Assembly (NCBI RefSeq): GCF_009792295.1
Contig: NZ_CP039934.1
Span: forward strand, 3,058,501 to 3,122,500
From: Myroides fluvii
GTDB taxonomy: Bacteria > Bacteroidota > Bacteroidia > Flavobacteriales > Flavobacteriaceae
DNA: 64,000 bases
Direction: 5' to 3'
Position 1 is the stretch's first letter; the number at the start of each line of letters is the position of its first letter. The position numbers and the translations under genes are program-made. The notes beneath the pieces are model-generated. The model ran no database searches, was not told the origin of the DNA, and saw only the letters and a program-made list of their open reading frames with translations. This document shows positions 24,706 to 32,099 of this stretch, in pieces.

Positions 24706-24897
24706 TCAGCTTCCATAAAAAATTGCGTCTCCCAAAACAATATTCCACGTATACGGAGAAATAGGTTTAAAGTCTGCACGCTTGCTGCATCCCGTAGCAT
24801 TGGCGTAGGTTGATGAAAAAACTGTTTCTACTATCTCGGGTATATAATCTTTTATGTAAATCCTTACAAGGTTTTTCTCAAGCGCTTTACTGCAGTT
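24706..24897 (-). pseudogene. C-terminal gene remnant
   Basis: On the minus strand a 63-codon open stretch runs from just after an in-frame TAG to a TGA at 24706-24708, with no Met. It reads as a real protein end (KDYIPEIVETVFSSTYANAT, then GCSKRADFKPISPYTWN). The 5' part of the gene is missing. I do not recognise the family. Confidence 0.35.
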
Positions 24898-25670
24898 CTA
24901 TAGCTAAAACGTTGAGATTTTTAGGTATTGTGGGATTGAGATAGTGTATGATTTTAATTTAAAATTAATAGGGTTGATATTACTTTTATTTTACACTTAC
25001 ACTTATACTGATCTGTTGTTTCACCTGCTCATAAGCAGTGCTCAGAGCAGGATAAACAAACAAAAAACGAGATAATCATCTCTTGCATTCATGCCTACAA
25101 GTGCAATCCAGATAGAGAGTTTGCCTTACCTTATAGCTATGTAATTATAATTCTCAGGTCAAAGATTAGAACAAGTGACGAAAACACAAAAAAACGTTAA
25201 GATGAAGTATCAAAGACATACAAATAACCTAGACTTTTGTATGCTGTATTTTATGACCTAGTCGTTTGGGAGTGTGTAACTAAGTTATAGTTGAAGCACA
25301 ATAGCGATACTATTATGACTATTTTGCGCTTGAATCTTTCGTTTTAAACCGAACTATCACAATGCATTTCCCTCGCACAAAACCCGTTGTATTCGTTGTT
25401 TTTACTTGGAATAAAATGATAAAATATTTACTTTTAGGGTGTAAAATCGCGTAAAATAAATACTTCCTCCAAAAAAACATAACGTATTGTGTTTAGAGGT
25501 GTTTGCACGAGGAAATGATCCCCTCCTGCAACATATGTAGCGTTGGCTACTTTTAGGTAATCAATACGCGGAGAACTAAAATAATTAGTCGGTAGTGATC
25601 ATCCTTTTGCTAAGATAGGAAAAAAAAATAAAACTCGGATTTTTTTCCGAAAAAAAATAAAAAAATTATT
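24898..25670. other. 773-bp region without recognisable genes
   Basis: No open frame of useful length, RNA gene or clear terminator. Together with the adjacent remnant it looks like decayed DNA. Just before the next gene, TCGGA (25635-25639) and TCCGA (25646-25650) form a short dyad within A/T runs. Confidence 0.4.
25635..25650. promoter_or_regulatory. short dyad upstream of the HTH gene
   Basis: TCGGA and TCCGA, inverted and separated by 6 bp in A/T-rich flanks, 20 bp before the start of the XRE-like gene. It may be an autoregulatory site or a 5'-UTR hairpin. Confidence 0.3.
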
Positions 25671-25892
25671 ATGCCCAATAAGAATAGAAGAATTGTGGAG
25701 TTTATCCGAGATGAGTGGTTAAGCCAATACACCAACAACAGTCAATTTGCTCGAGATCACGACATTGATGAGAAAATGGTCCGCTTGATTAGAGATGATA
25801 GCACCTATACTATTAGCTTAACCACCTTAATAAAAATTTGCGATGCAAAAGCGATATCCTTACAGGAATTCTGTACGTTAGCTCAAGTCTAA
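25671..25892 (+). CDS. small XRE-like HTH protein (73 aa)
   Basis: Single-domain DNA-binding protein. SQFARDHDIDEKMVRLIRDD is the helix-turn-helix, followed by YTISLTTLIKICDAKAISLQ, the usual end of an XRE fold. No effector domain. It is followed directly by a strong terminator. It stands after a gene-poor stretch and has no evident partner. Confidence 0.75.
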   Translation: MPNKNRRIVEFIRDEWLSQYTNNSQFARDHDIDEKMVRLIRDDSTYTISLTTLIKICDAKAISLQEFCTLAQV

Positions 25893-25917
25893 GAAACCAA
25901 CGCATAAACAAAGACAT

Positions 25918-25950
25918 AAAAAAAGCCTTCAATTTTGAAGGCTTTTTTTA
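25918..25950. terminator. bidirectional terminator
   Basis: AAAAAAGCCTTCAA and its complement TTGAAGGCTTTTTT form a long hairpin between the convergent HTH and lipoprotein genes, with A and T runs on both sides. Confidence 0.85.
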
Positions 25951-25958
25951 ATGTGATC

Positions 25959-26399
25959 TTATTGTCTTTTATAAGTAACTCTAACAGGAAGATTGAATCC
26001 TCTCATATTGATATCGTATAGCACCGTTAATTGTGATGCTGTAACTGCTTGTATCGTTCTCGGTGTAAGTCTAGCATCATCCGAATTGAAGGTAATAACC
26101 ATCGCGTTGATTTCCCCTTTTACATCAGGTTGAACACCACTTTGTTTTCTTTTTTCAACTAGTACTGCTTTGTCACTAGTTAAAACTAATACATCTTCTT
26201 CAACAGCGTCTTCTCCTGGGAATTCTTTAAATTTATGTTTCATCGATGGTCCATTAGGGATTGAATAAAACAAACTATCCGTTACCCATGTTCCTTCGTA
26301 ATCACTTTTTTTGCGAATAACAGAATTGTCATCGCTTGAACAACTACTGATTGCAAATGGCAAAGCCAAAAAAGCGCAAATAGCTACTAATTTTTTCAT
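25959..26399 (-). CDS. lipocalin-like hypothetical lipoprotein (146 aa)
   Basis: Lipoprotein signal MKKLVAICAFLALPFAISSC with lipobox ISSC, then SSDDNS. The mature part begins YEGTWVTDSLFY and alternates beta strands (KAVLVEKRKQ, AMVITFNSDD, QLTVLYDINM), as in small lipocalin-like lipoproteins of Flavobacteria. No enzymatic residues are evident. It lies 33 bp after the acid phosphatase gene and may be its operon partner. Confidence 0.7.
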   Translation of the reverse strand: MKKLVAICAFLALPFAISSCSSDDNSVIRKKSDYEGTWVTDSLFYSIPNGPSMKHKFKEFPGEDAVEEDVLVLTSDKAVLVEKRKQSGVQPDVKGEINAMVITFNSDDARLTPRTIQAVTASQLTVLYDINMRGFNLPVRVTYKRQ

Positions 26400-26432
26400 T
26401 TTGTCGAGTTATTAATTTTTATTTTTGTCGGT

Positions 26433-27245
26433 TTAAAAGCCCTTTACACTTTTATTGTAAAGCTCGTCTTTTTCTTCTGTTGTCAGATTGCGTTTGTATT
26501 CTAACAAAGCTGATTCCCAATCTCCATATCCTGTATTGGGTAAAACAATGAATCTCTTGCCAAATAAAGCTTGATTATGCTTTACATTTTGCAAGCGCTC
26601 TTCTTGTGTTTTTTTGTCAAAAGCAGTAGAAAAATCAGAAAGGTTATCGCCAAGTAGCATAACGATTTCGTGAGTTTCACTTAACTTTTGTCTTCTTGTT
26701 TCTTTGCTAGATTCTGTGGTGCGCACAATCACATGATGCTCATCGGCAAAAGGATAATTGTACTTCTTTAAATTCTTTAGGGTACCCGCCTTGTCATTTT
26801 GCGTGCGGTTGGTAATATAATACACTTCGATTCCCTTAGAAGCAGCGTAATTGAAAAATGCTAAGCTCCCTAATAAAGGCAGTGCTTCTCCTTTAGCAGT
26901 CCAAGTATTCCATGTCTCTTCGCTGAATACTTTACCCTGGCGTGCCATTTCAACAGCATAGGGTGAATTGTCTAAAAATGTTTCGTCAATATCGGTTACA
27001 ATAGCCAAAGGCTTGTCAAATTGTTGCGTTAAGATTTCGTCTACTCTCAACGTAGCTATATTGAAGGCTTGTGCAGCTAAGGCTTGATATTCAGCGGCAT
27101 TCTGTTGAAATACGGCTGCGTATAATTTACCATTTACTTCAATGTTGTGTAAAGGATCGGTTGTTGAAGTAACTTGACTTGAAGGGATTGTTTTACATGC
27201 AGATAAAACTAGAAGTCCTGCAAGAAGAAAAGTTCTTTTTAACAT
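26433..27245 (-). CDS. 5'-nucleotidase, lipoprotein e(P4) family (270 aa)
   Basis: Lipoprotein signal with lipobox LSAC (Cys17). HAD-type acid phosphatase motif DIDETFLDN with D85 and D87 as nucleophile and acid, then YYITNRTQ (motif II) and LLGDNLSDF (motif IV). The length matches e(P4)-type class C phosphatases, which dephosphorylate nucleotides such as NMN outside the cytoplasm so that nucleosides can be taken up. The protein would be anchored in the outer membrane or face the periplasm. Confidence 0.85.
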   Translation of the reverse strand: MLKRTFLLAGLLVLSACKTIPSSQVTSTTDPLHNIEVNGKLYAAVFQQNAAEYQALAAQAFNIATLRVDEILTQQFDKPLAIVTDIDETFLDNSPYAVEMARQGKVFSEETWNTWTAKGEALPLLGSLAFFNYAASKGIEVYYITNRTQNDKAGTLKNLKKYNYPFADEHHVIVRTTESSKETRRQKLSETHEIVMLLGDNLSDFSTAFDKKTQEERLQNVKHNQALFGKRFIVLPNTGYGDWESALLEYKRNLTTEEKDELYNKSVKGF

Positions 27246-27335
27246 AGGCTGAATTTACTATTTATTAAAAGACAAAAGTACAATATAAAATTCGAATAGG
27301 ATGAATTATGTGAAAGAAGGTAGGGGAGGACCAAT

Positions 27336-27370
27336 AAAAAACCTTTCTATTTTAGGATAGAAAGGTTTTA
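27336..27370 (-). terminator. terminator of the cysteine operon
   Basis: AAAACCTTTCTAT (27338-27350) and ATAGAAAGGTTTT (27357-27369) form a perfect 13-bp stem with a 6-nt loop. On the minus strand it ends in T residues, downstream of cysK. Confidence 0.75.
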
Positions 27371-27393
27371 GTATGGATGTGTATTACGAGAAC

Positions 27394-28332
27394 TTATTCT
27401 TTGTATTCGGCTGCTTTTTCATCAAATAGATCATCTACAGACCAATAGCGTTCTCCTGTATCATAGTTAAAGGTTAATATCGTAGCGCCAGCTTCGATTT
27501 CAGGCAATTTTTTCGCAATAGCAGCAAGTGATGTTCCAGTTGAGATTCCAGCTAAAATACCCTCTTCTTTAGCGATGCGATTGGTATACGCAAACGCCTC
27601 GTCTTTATCAATGGTAATAATCCCATCGAAAATAGCCGTATTAACTACTTTTGGTATGAATCCAGCGCCAATACCTTGTAGGGGGTGAGGGCCTGGTTGC
27701 CCACCACTTAATACAGGTGAGTTTTTCGGCTCAACTGCAAATACCTTTAGCTTAGGGAATTTTTCTTTTAACACCTCAGCCACACCTGTAATATGTCCAC
27801 CAGTTCCCACTCCGGTAATGAGGTAGTCAATTCCTTCTGGAAAATCGTTGATGATTTCTAAAGCAGTGGTTTTACGGTGAATTTCTGGGTTTGAAAAATT
27901 GTTGAACTGTTGAGGTACCCATGCATTTTCCATTTGTTCTGCTAGTTCTGTAGCTTTGGCAACAGAACCTGCTGTGCCTAATTCTCTTGGGGTTAACACG
28001 AATTTTGCTCCAAATGCAGCCATGAGTTTTCTTCTTTCGATACTCATGGATTCCGGCATAACCAAAATTAACTGATAGCCCTTAACCGCACAAACCATGG
28101 CCAATCCAACTCCAGTATTTCCTGAAGTAGGCTCAATAATAGTCGTGTTTTTATTGATTATTCCTTTTGCCTCCGCATCTTCAATCATAGCTAAAGCAAT
28201 GCGATCCTTTAAACTTCCTCCTGGGTTTTGTTTTTCTAACTTTATCCATACATTGATATTTTCTGGAAAAAGCTTGTTAATTTTTACGTGAGGGGTACGC
28301 CCTATAGTTTCTAAAATTGTCTGTGCTTTCAT
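27394..28332 (-). CDS. cysK: cysteine synthase A (312 aa)
   Basis: Fold-type II PLP enzyme. [12 protein letters not shown] carries the PLP lysine, [11 protein letters not shown] binds the sulfate/carboxylate of the substrate, [10 protein letters not shown] holds the cofactor phosphate and [10 protein letters not shown] lies near the end. Converts O-acetylserine and sulfide to cysteine. I prefer the ATG at 28332; another two codons upstream (28338) is possible. Downstream of, and probably co-transcribed with, the serine acetyltransferase gene. Confidence 0.93.
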   Translation of the reverse strand: MKAQTILETIGRTPHVKINKLFPENINVWIKLEKQNPGGSLKDRIALAMIEDAEAKGIINKNTTIIEPTSGNTGVGLAMVCAVKGYQLILVMPESMSIERRKLMAAFGAKFVLTPRELGTAGSVAKATELAEQMENAWVPQQFNNFSNPEIHRKTTALEIINDFPEGIDYLITGVGTGGHITGVAEVLKEKFPKLKVFAVEPKNSPVLSGGQPGPHPLQGIGAGFIPKVVNTAIFDGIITIDKDEAFAYTNRIAKEEGILAGISTGTSLAAIAKKLPEIEAGATILTFNYDTGERYWSVDDLFDEKAAEYKE

Positions 28333-28352
28333 AAACATATTTTTTTGTGTCG

Positions 28353-29174
28353 TTATATAATAAAATTGATAGGTTCTGGATATTTGTCTGTATACTTGGA
28401 ATATACCTTACTTTTACTGTAAATAATAGAGTTGGGATCTACACTTTTGGTCAACCATACGTTACCCCCAATGACAGAGTCGTGACCAATAACCGTGTCT
28501 CCTCCTAAAATCGTAGCCCCTGAGTAAATAACAACATTGTCCTCAATGTAAGGGTGGCGACGCGTATTGGCTTTGTCTTTAGAAACAGAAATAGCACCTA
28601 AGGTAACACCTTGGTATATCTTAACATTGGCGCCAATCACACAAGTTTCGCCAATTACAATTCCCGTTCCGTGATCGATGCAAAAATGAGAACCAATACT
28701 AGCGGCAGGGTGAATGTCTATTCCCGTTTTATTGTGTGCATATTCCGTCCAAATACGGGGTAGTAATCGCACTTGCTGCTGCTGCAATTGATGAGCAAAG
28801 CGATAAATAGCAATTGCATAAAAACCAGGGTAAGCAATGTGTACCTCCTGAAGGCATGTAGCTGCAGGGTCATTTTCTAAAATAGCAGTGGCATCAGTAT
28901 TTAATAAAGTATAAATAGAAGGGAGTGCATCAAAAAAATCAGTCGCAATTTGATGCGAGCGATTTTCTAAATTATTAATGCTAAATAAAATAGAGACCAT
29001 CTCATTCTTTAGCGTGTTTAATCGGATGTTAATCGCTTGCTCAGAATGATATCGCTTGTCTTCTAATTGAAATAAAAAATGGAATAGCGTATCTGTAAAT
29101 TGCTCCATTCTTTTTTTGTCTAAAAAAGCGGTAGTGCTTTCGTTTTTATATAGTAATTCTTGAATAAAATCCAT
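28353..29174 (-). CDS. cysE: serine O-acetyltransferase (273 aa)
   Basis: The C-terminal half is a left-handed beta-helix of hexapeptide repeats with the SAT signature [20 protein letters not shown], then [19 protein letters not shown]. The N-terminal 130 residues are the helical domain, of the longer EpsC-type. Makes O-acetylserine from serine and acetyl-CoA. It lies between the HxlR regulator (6 bp upstream) and cysK (20 bp downstream) as one operon, and may form the cysteine synthase complex with CysK. Confidence 0.9.
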   Translation of the reverse strand: MDFIQELLYKNESTTAFLDKKRMEQFTDTLFHFLFQLEDKRYHSEQAINIRLNTLKNEMVSILFSINNLENRSHQIATDFFDALPSIYTLLNTDATAILENDPAATCLQEVHIAYPGFYAIAIYRFAHQLQQQQVRLLPRIWTEYAHNKTGIDIHPAASIGSHFCIDHGTGIVIGETCVIGANVKIYQGVTLGAISVSKDKANTRRHPYIEDNVVIYSGATILGGDTVIGHDSVIGGNVWLTKSVDPNSIIYSKSKVYSKYTDKYPEPINFII

Positions 29175-29180
29175 TCGATA

Positions 29181-29555
29181 TTAGATGTTGAAGGTTAAGG
29201 AATGATTGATTTCGTGTTTGTTTTCATCTGTTAATTGTGTCGCTCTACTCGGAGCTTCTTTTTCACCCCAAGCAGAAAGTGCTTCTAAAATAGCATAAAG
29301 TGATTTTCCCTTGGAACTCAATTGATATTCTATTGTTATAGGTGTTTCCGTAATGATGCGCTCAATGAGATTCAATTGCTCTAACATTTTTAACTCAGAG
29401 GTAAGCATCTTGCTTCCAATTTTAGGTAAACATTGCTGTATGGTGGAGTAACGCCCCCGATCGATATGAAACAAGGTTACCAAGATAGGAACTCTCCATT
29501 TTCCATTGATGGAATGAAGCGTATGTTGAATCGCATGAAGATCTAACGTTGTCAT
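29181..29555 (-). CDS. HxlR family regulator of the cysteine operon (124 aa)
   Basis: HxlR-type winged helix: INGKWRVPILVTLFHIDRGR, then the helix-turn-helix (IGSKMLTSELKMLEQLNLIE) and wing (VEYQLSSKGKSL-like). One cysteine, in STIQQCLPK, sits where some redox-sensing HxlR proteins have theirs. It is the first gene of an operon with cysE and cysK, and a dyad operator lies just upstream, so it probably controls cysteine synthesis in response to a thiol or redox signal. Confidence 0.85.
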   Translation of the reverse strand: MTTLDLHAIQHTLHSINGKWRVPILVTLFHIDRGRYSTIQQCLPKIGSKMLTSELKMLEQLNLIERIITETPITIEYQLSSKGKSLYAILEALSAWGEKEAPSRATQLTDENKHEINHSLTFNI

Positions 29556-29569
29556 TTTTGGTTTCTTTT

Positions 29570-29586
29570 AAGAAAGTAACTTTCTT
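29570..29586. promoter_or_regulatory. 17-bp dyad operator of the HxlR-cysE-cysK operon
   Basis: AAGAAAG TAA CTTTCTT is a perfect dyad, flanked by further half sites TTTCTT (29562) and GAAAG (29591). It sits between the -7 element TACTTTTG (minus strand, 29606-29613) and the HxlR start codon at 29555, ideal for autoregulation. Confidence 0.6.
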
Positions 29587-29760
29587 TATAGAAAGCTAAT
29601 GTAAGCAAAAGTAGATAAAAGACAAGTGGCTTAACGTTTTTTTAGTATATTTATCTACTATATCTGACTAAATTTAGTTTTTATAGTGTAATTAATATAC
29701 TCATTGCGACTAAAGAGTATCTTTTTGGGATAATAATTGTTAAAAGCGAAGATGTTGATG

Positions 29761-30013
29761 TTGGGTTTCACTGAATTAATCAGTATCTTTGATTCAATAA
29801 GAAAGAGAGGCATTTTTTAGGATGCTTCGAAAAGAATAAATGGTTCTTTGGATGTTTGTTTTTGAAATAGATTTATTTTTAAGATTTCTTTTGAGCGGCT
29901 ACTTGTAAGGAATTTGGTTTTGTTGTTTTGTTGTTCTATTTCAAATGGGAAATAACATGTACAAAGATACTATAAATCAGAGAGTGCCTTTTTGAGGCAC
30001 TCTCTATTATTTT
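29761..30013 (+). ncRNA. candidate small RNA or small-peptide transcript
   Basis: TTG (29761-29763), a 20-bp spacer and TATCTTTG (29784-29791) look like a promoter. A strong rho-independent terminator closes the unit at 29979-30013, predicting a transcript of about 200-215 nt from roughly 29798. It lies in a gene-free interval. The only notable frame inside is a 22-codon ORF at 29840-29908 encoding a hydrophobic peptide (MVLWMFVFEIDLFLRFLLSG). It may be a regulatory RNA or a small membrane peptide gene; no known RNA family is recognised. Confidence 0.35.
29979..30013 (+). terminator. strong hairpin terminator in a gene-free interval
   Basis: AGAGAGTGCC (29979-29988) pairs perfectly with GGCACTCTCT (29996-30005) around TTTTTGA and is followed by ATTATTTTT. 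No annotated gene ends upstream on this strand, implying an unannotated transcript. Confidence 0.7.
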
Positions 30014-30086
30014 TAAAACGACTGACTTTAGTAGTTTTTAAAACAAGAATCTCCTTGATTTAGAAAAAATCATATATGTTACGTTT

Positions 30087-30125
30087 AGCGCAAAAGCTAT
30101 ATTTTTAGTCCTCAACTTTTGCGCT
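30087..30125. repeat. 10-bp inverted repeat flanked by a 6-bp direct repeat
   Basis: AGCGCAAAAG (30087-30096) and CTTTTGCGCT (30116-30125) are exact inverted repeats. The hexamer GTTACG occurs just outside both arms (30078-30083 and 30127-30132). Confidence 0.4.
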
Positions 30126-30333
30126 TGTTACGTAATTTTACTCCCTTCAACTCCTTAGCGATTTACTATTTTATTTTCTGATTGAAGATGATCCGCTCTT
30201 CAAATCAAAATCATCTCCTGTAAAAAAAAAACCCTATTTTAAATAAAAAAATCTACATGATTAACGAAAGAGTAATGTGTACCTTTAGCATTTGTTTCTG
30301 AGCTTTTACCAAAGCGTAGATAATACAAAGTGA

Positions 30334-30555
30334 ATGCCTTGCTATTTTACCCTACCTATGATAAGTCGATTTTTAGTCTATGTATTAGTATTGTTGTGCC
30401 TGTATACGATCGTCCATACATGTATAAAAGGGCAGTTGTGGAATAAAAACAAAGCGCTTTACCCTAATTTGTATTCCCTTAAATCTTTTGTGATGGCCAT
30501 ACTATTCGCTCCAATTCTACTACTGTTAATTTTAAAGGATTTTAATTGGATATAA
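30334..30555 (+). CDS. small membrane protein, hypothetical (73 aa)
   Basis: Two hydrophobic segments (about residues 10-30 and 50-70) separated by a basic loop (KGQLWNKNKALYPNLY). An internal ATG at 30358 (MISRFLVYVLVLLC) is an alternative start. No recognisable family. It stands alone, so the call rests on membrane-like composition only. Confidence 0.45.
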   Translation: MPCYFTLPMISRFLVYVLVLLCLYTIVHTCIKGQLWNKNKALYPNLYSLKSFVMAILFAPILLLLILKDFNWI

Positions 30556-30862
30556 AATAAGTGTAAAGGATTTACTAGTATGAAGTAAAACATTTTTTTA
30601 TACGCTGTGGAGAACTTGTACTTAATACCGCAAAAAGGGTTAAAAACAAGGCTTTAGCCAAATTTAAAGAATATGCTTATGAAGTTTCACTTGGATGCAT
30701 AAGAAGAAAGCTGATGCGCCATGGTTACGTCTGACTTTTTCGAATGTTCTCATCGAGTTGCTAGAATAAACCATCATTTTTTAAAATAAAAAAAACCAAT
30801 TCTACAGCGAGAATTGGTTTTTTAAGATTATTTACGGCAAAACCGCAAACAGAGAATTTAAA
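30556..30862. other. 307-bp intergenic region holding the cold-shock terminator
   Basis: No coding frame of interest. The only structure is the hairpin at 30786-30825, downstream of the cold-shock genes on the minus strand. Confidence 0.4.
30786..30825 (-). terminator. terminator of the cold-shock operon
   Basis: AAAACCAATTCT and AGAATTGGTTTT form a 12-bp stem with loop ACAGCG, bordered by A and T runs; in minus-strand orientation it follows the cold-shock gene. Confidence 0.75.
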
Positions 30863-31057
30863 CTATCTAACTCGTCTAACTTCAACTGCGTTTAATCCTT
30901 TTTTTCCTTTTTCAACTTCGTAAGTAACTACGTCGTTTTCACGAATACGGTCAACTAACCCTGAAGTGTGAACGAAAATATCTGCTCCGTTATCGTCTGG
31001 TGTGATAAAACCAAATCCTTTAGTTTCATTAAAAAACTTTACTGTTCCTTGTTGCAT
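30863..31057 (-). CDS. cold-shock protein, CspA family (64 aa)
   Basis: Complete cold-shock domain with RNP1 KGFGFITPDD and RNP2 DIFVHTSGL. Single-domain RNA/DNA chaperone of standard length. It lies 16 bp downstream of a second cold-shock-domain gene, forming an operon with a long leader. The opening residues MQQGTVKFFNETKGFGF are diagnostic. Confidence 0.93.
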   Translation of the reverse strand: MQQGTVKFFNETKGFGFITPDDNGADIFVHTSGLVDRIRENDVVTYEVEKGKKGLNAVEVRRVR

Positions 31058-31073
31058 AATGTATAAAAATTAA

Positions 31074-31493
31074 TTATTCTTTTTTAGCGGCATTCACCGC
31101 GCGTATTCCGTTTTTACTTTGTTCTAGCTTAAAGCTTATTTGTAGTCCCTTTTCTAAGGGAACGTTCAGTTCATTCTGGTGAAGGAAGATGCTTTCTCTT
31201 GTTTTTGAATCAATAACAAAAGCATATCCTTTGTCCGTTACGTAGCTGATAATGCCTTCGTGATCTTCTTGAGTGATCTTTTCCATTTTCAGCGTTTCCT
31301 TCTTCTCTTGAGCCGCTTGTTCTTCAGGTGTAAGGTGAGTCAATTGTCCCATCTTGTTCACGTAAACAAATAAATCCTCTAACTCCTTTCCTTTGTTGTT
31401 GTTTTGTTTGCGCTCCTCTCTGCGTTTTAATTTTTCGTCTTGTTTTTGCTTCTTTTTTTTGTTGTTCTCTTTCTTAAAAAATGAATCTGCCAT
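31074..31493 (-). CDS. cold-shock-domain protein with basic N-terminal tail (139 aa)
   Basis: The first 35 residues are a Lys/Asn/Arg-rich disordered tail (FFKKENNKKKKQKQDEKLKR). The C-terminal 70 residues form a cold-shock-like OB fold (GIISYVTDKGYAFVIDSKTR, ESIFLHQNEL). RNP1 is degenerate compared with the downstream CspA protein. The Flavobacteria commonly have such a pair. Likely RNA binding; first gene of the operon. Confidence 0.8.
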   Translation of the reverse strand: MADSFFKKENNKKKKQKQDEKLKRREERKQNNNKGKELEDLFVYVNKMGQLTHLTPEEQAAQEKKETLKMEKITQEDHEGIISYVTDKGYAFVIDSKTRESIFLHQNELNVPLEKGLQISFKLEQSKNGIRAVNAAKKE

Positions 31494-31806
31494 TAATTGA
31501 ATTATAAGTGAATCAATACACTATTGTGTGTTTTTTTGTTTGTAAATAGTTATCGTTTACACGATACAGAAGAACACTTTATTATTAAATTAGTAGTCAT
31601 CATTTTAAACGCTCCTGTTGTGAGAAACGTCGGTGTGTTGCAAAGTTGTTTTGAAAAACCTACTTACTACGAATGAAAATAAAAAAATATTTATCCTTTT
31701 GATAAATGCAAAAACAGTAGTAAAGGTTTGAAAAAATAAACACAGTTTTAGAGCTGTGATAAAATTTACTAGGCTATACAATTTTGTTTAATTGCCAAAA
31801 TCAGAG

Positions 31807-31814
31807 CAAAGGTA
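31807..31814 (-). promoter_or_regulatory. -7 element of the cold-shock operon
   Basis: TACCTTTG on the minus strand, preceded by A-rich DNA that could act as an UP element. It implies a long 5' leader, as cold-shock mRNAs often have. Confidence 0.4.
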
Positions 31815-32022
31815 GAGTTTTTTTCTGTTTTTTCTGTTTTTTTGATGTTTTGTTTTTGTTTTTTTGATGTCTACATGCTGTAACTGTCCTAGATTCGCTG
31901 TAAAATCATGGTTTATAGCGAATTTTCGAGGCCCAAAAATATAAAAAACACTGGACTAATCCACTATTTTTAATCAAAAAAAATTGCGCACCCCACTTTA
32001 ACCATCGAAAGTGATCTTTACT

Positions 32023-32068
32023 TTATTTAGAATTATTCTTGTTAGTAAGCTTTTTTACCCTACTTTTG
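32023..32068 (+). promoter_or_regulatory. promoter with Fur-box-like site for the siderophore operon
   Basis: TTG (32039-32041), a 19-bp spacer and TACTTTTG (32061-32068) form a consensus promoter. TTATTTAGAATTATTCTT (32023-32040) contains the inverted core AGAAT-T-ATTCT and resembles Fur boxes, overlapping the -33 element. Iron control is inferred. Confidence 0.45.
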
Positions 32069-32099
32069 TTTTTATTTAAACTAAATATAAATAAACAAA

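Larger units (their letters stand above)
31494..32099. other. 606-bp divergent regulatory region: cold-shock leader and siderophore-operon promoter
   Basis: On the minus strand TACCTTTG (31807-31814) predicts a transcript with a leader of about 300 nt before the cold-shock genes, containing a CACAG/CTGTG hairpin near 31740-31760. On the plus strand lie a Fur-box-like sequence and promoter before the TonB receptor. No coding frame was seen. Confidence 0.45.

Noticed and set aside
30087..30125. Transposon-like element with terminal inverted repeats
   Set aside because: Too short (39 bp) and contains no coding sequence; kept only as a repeat.
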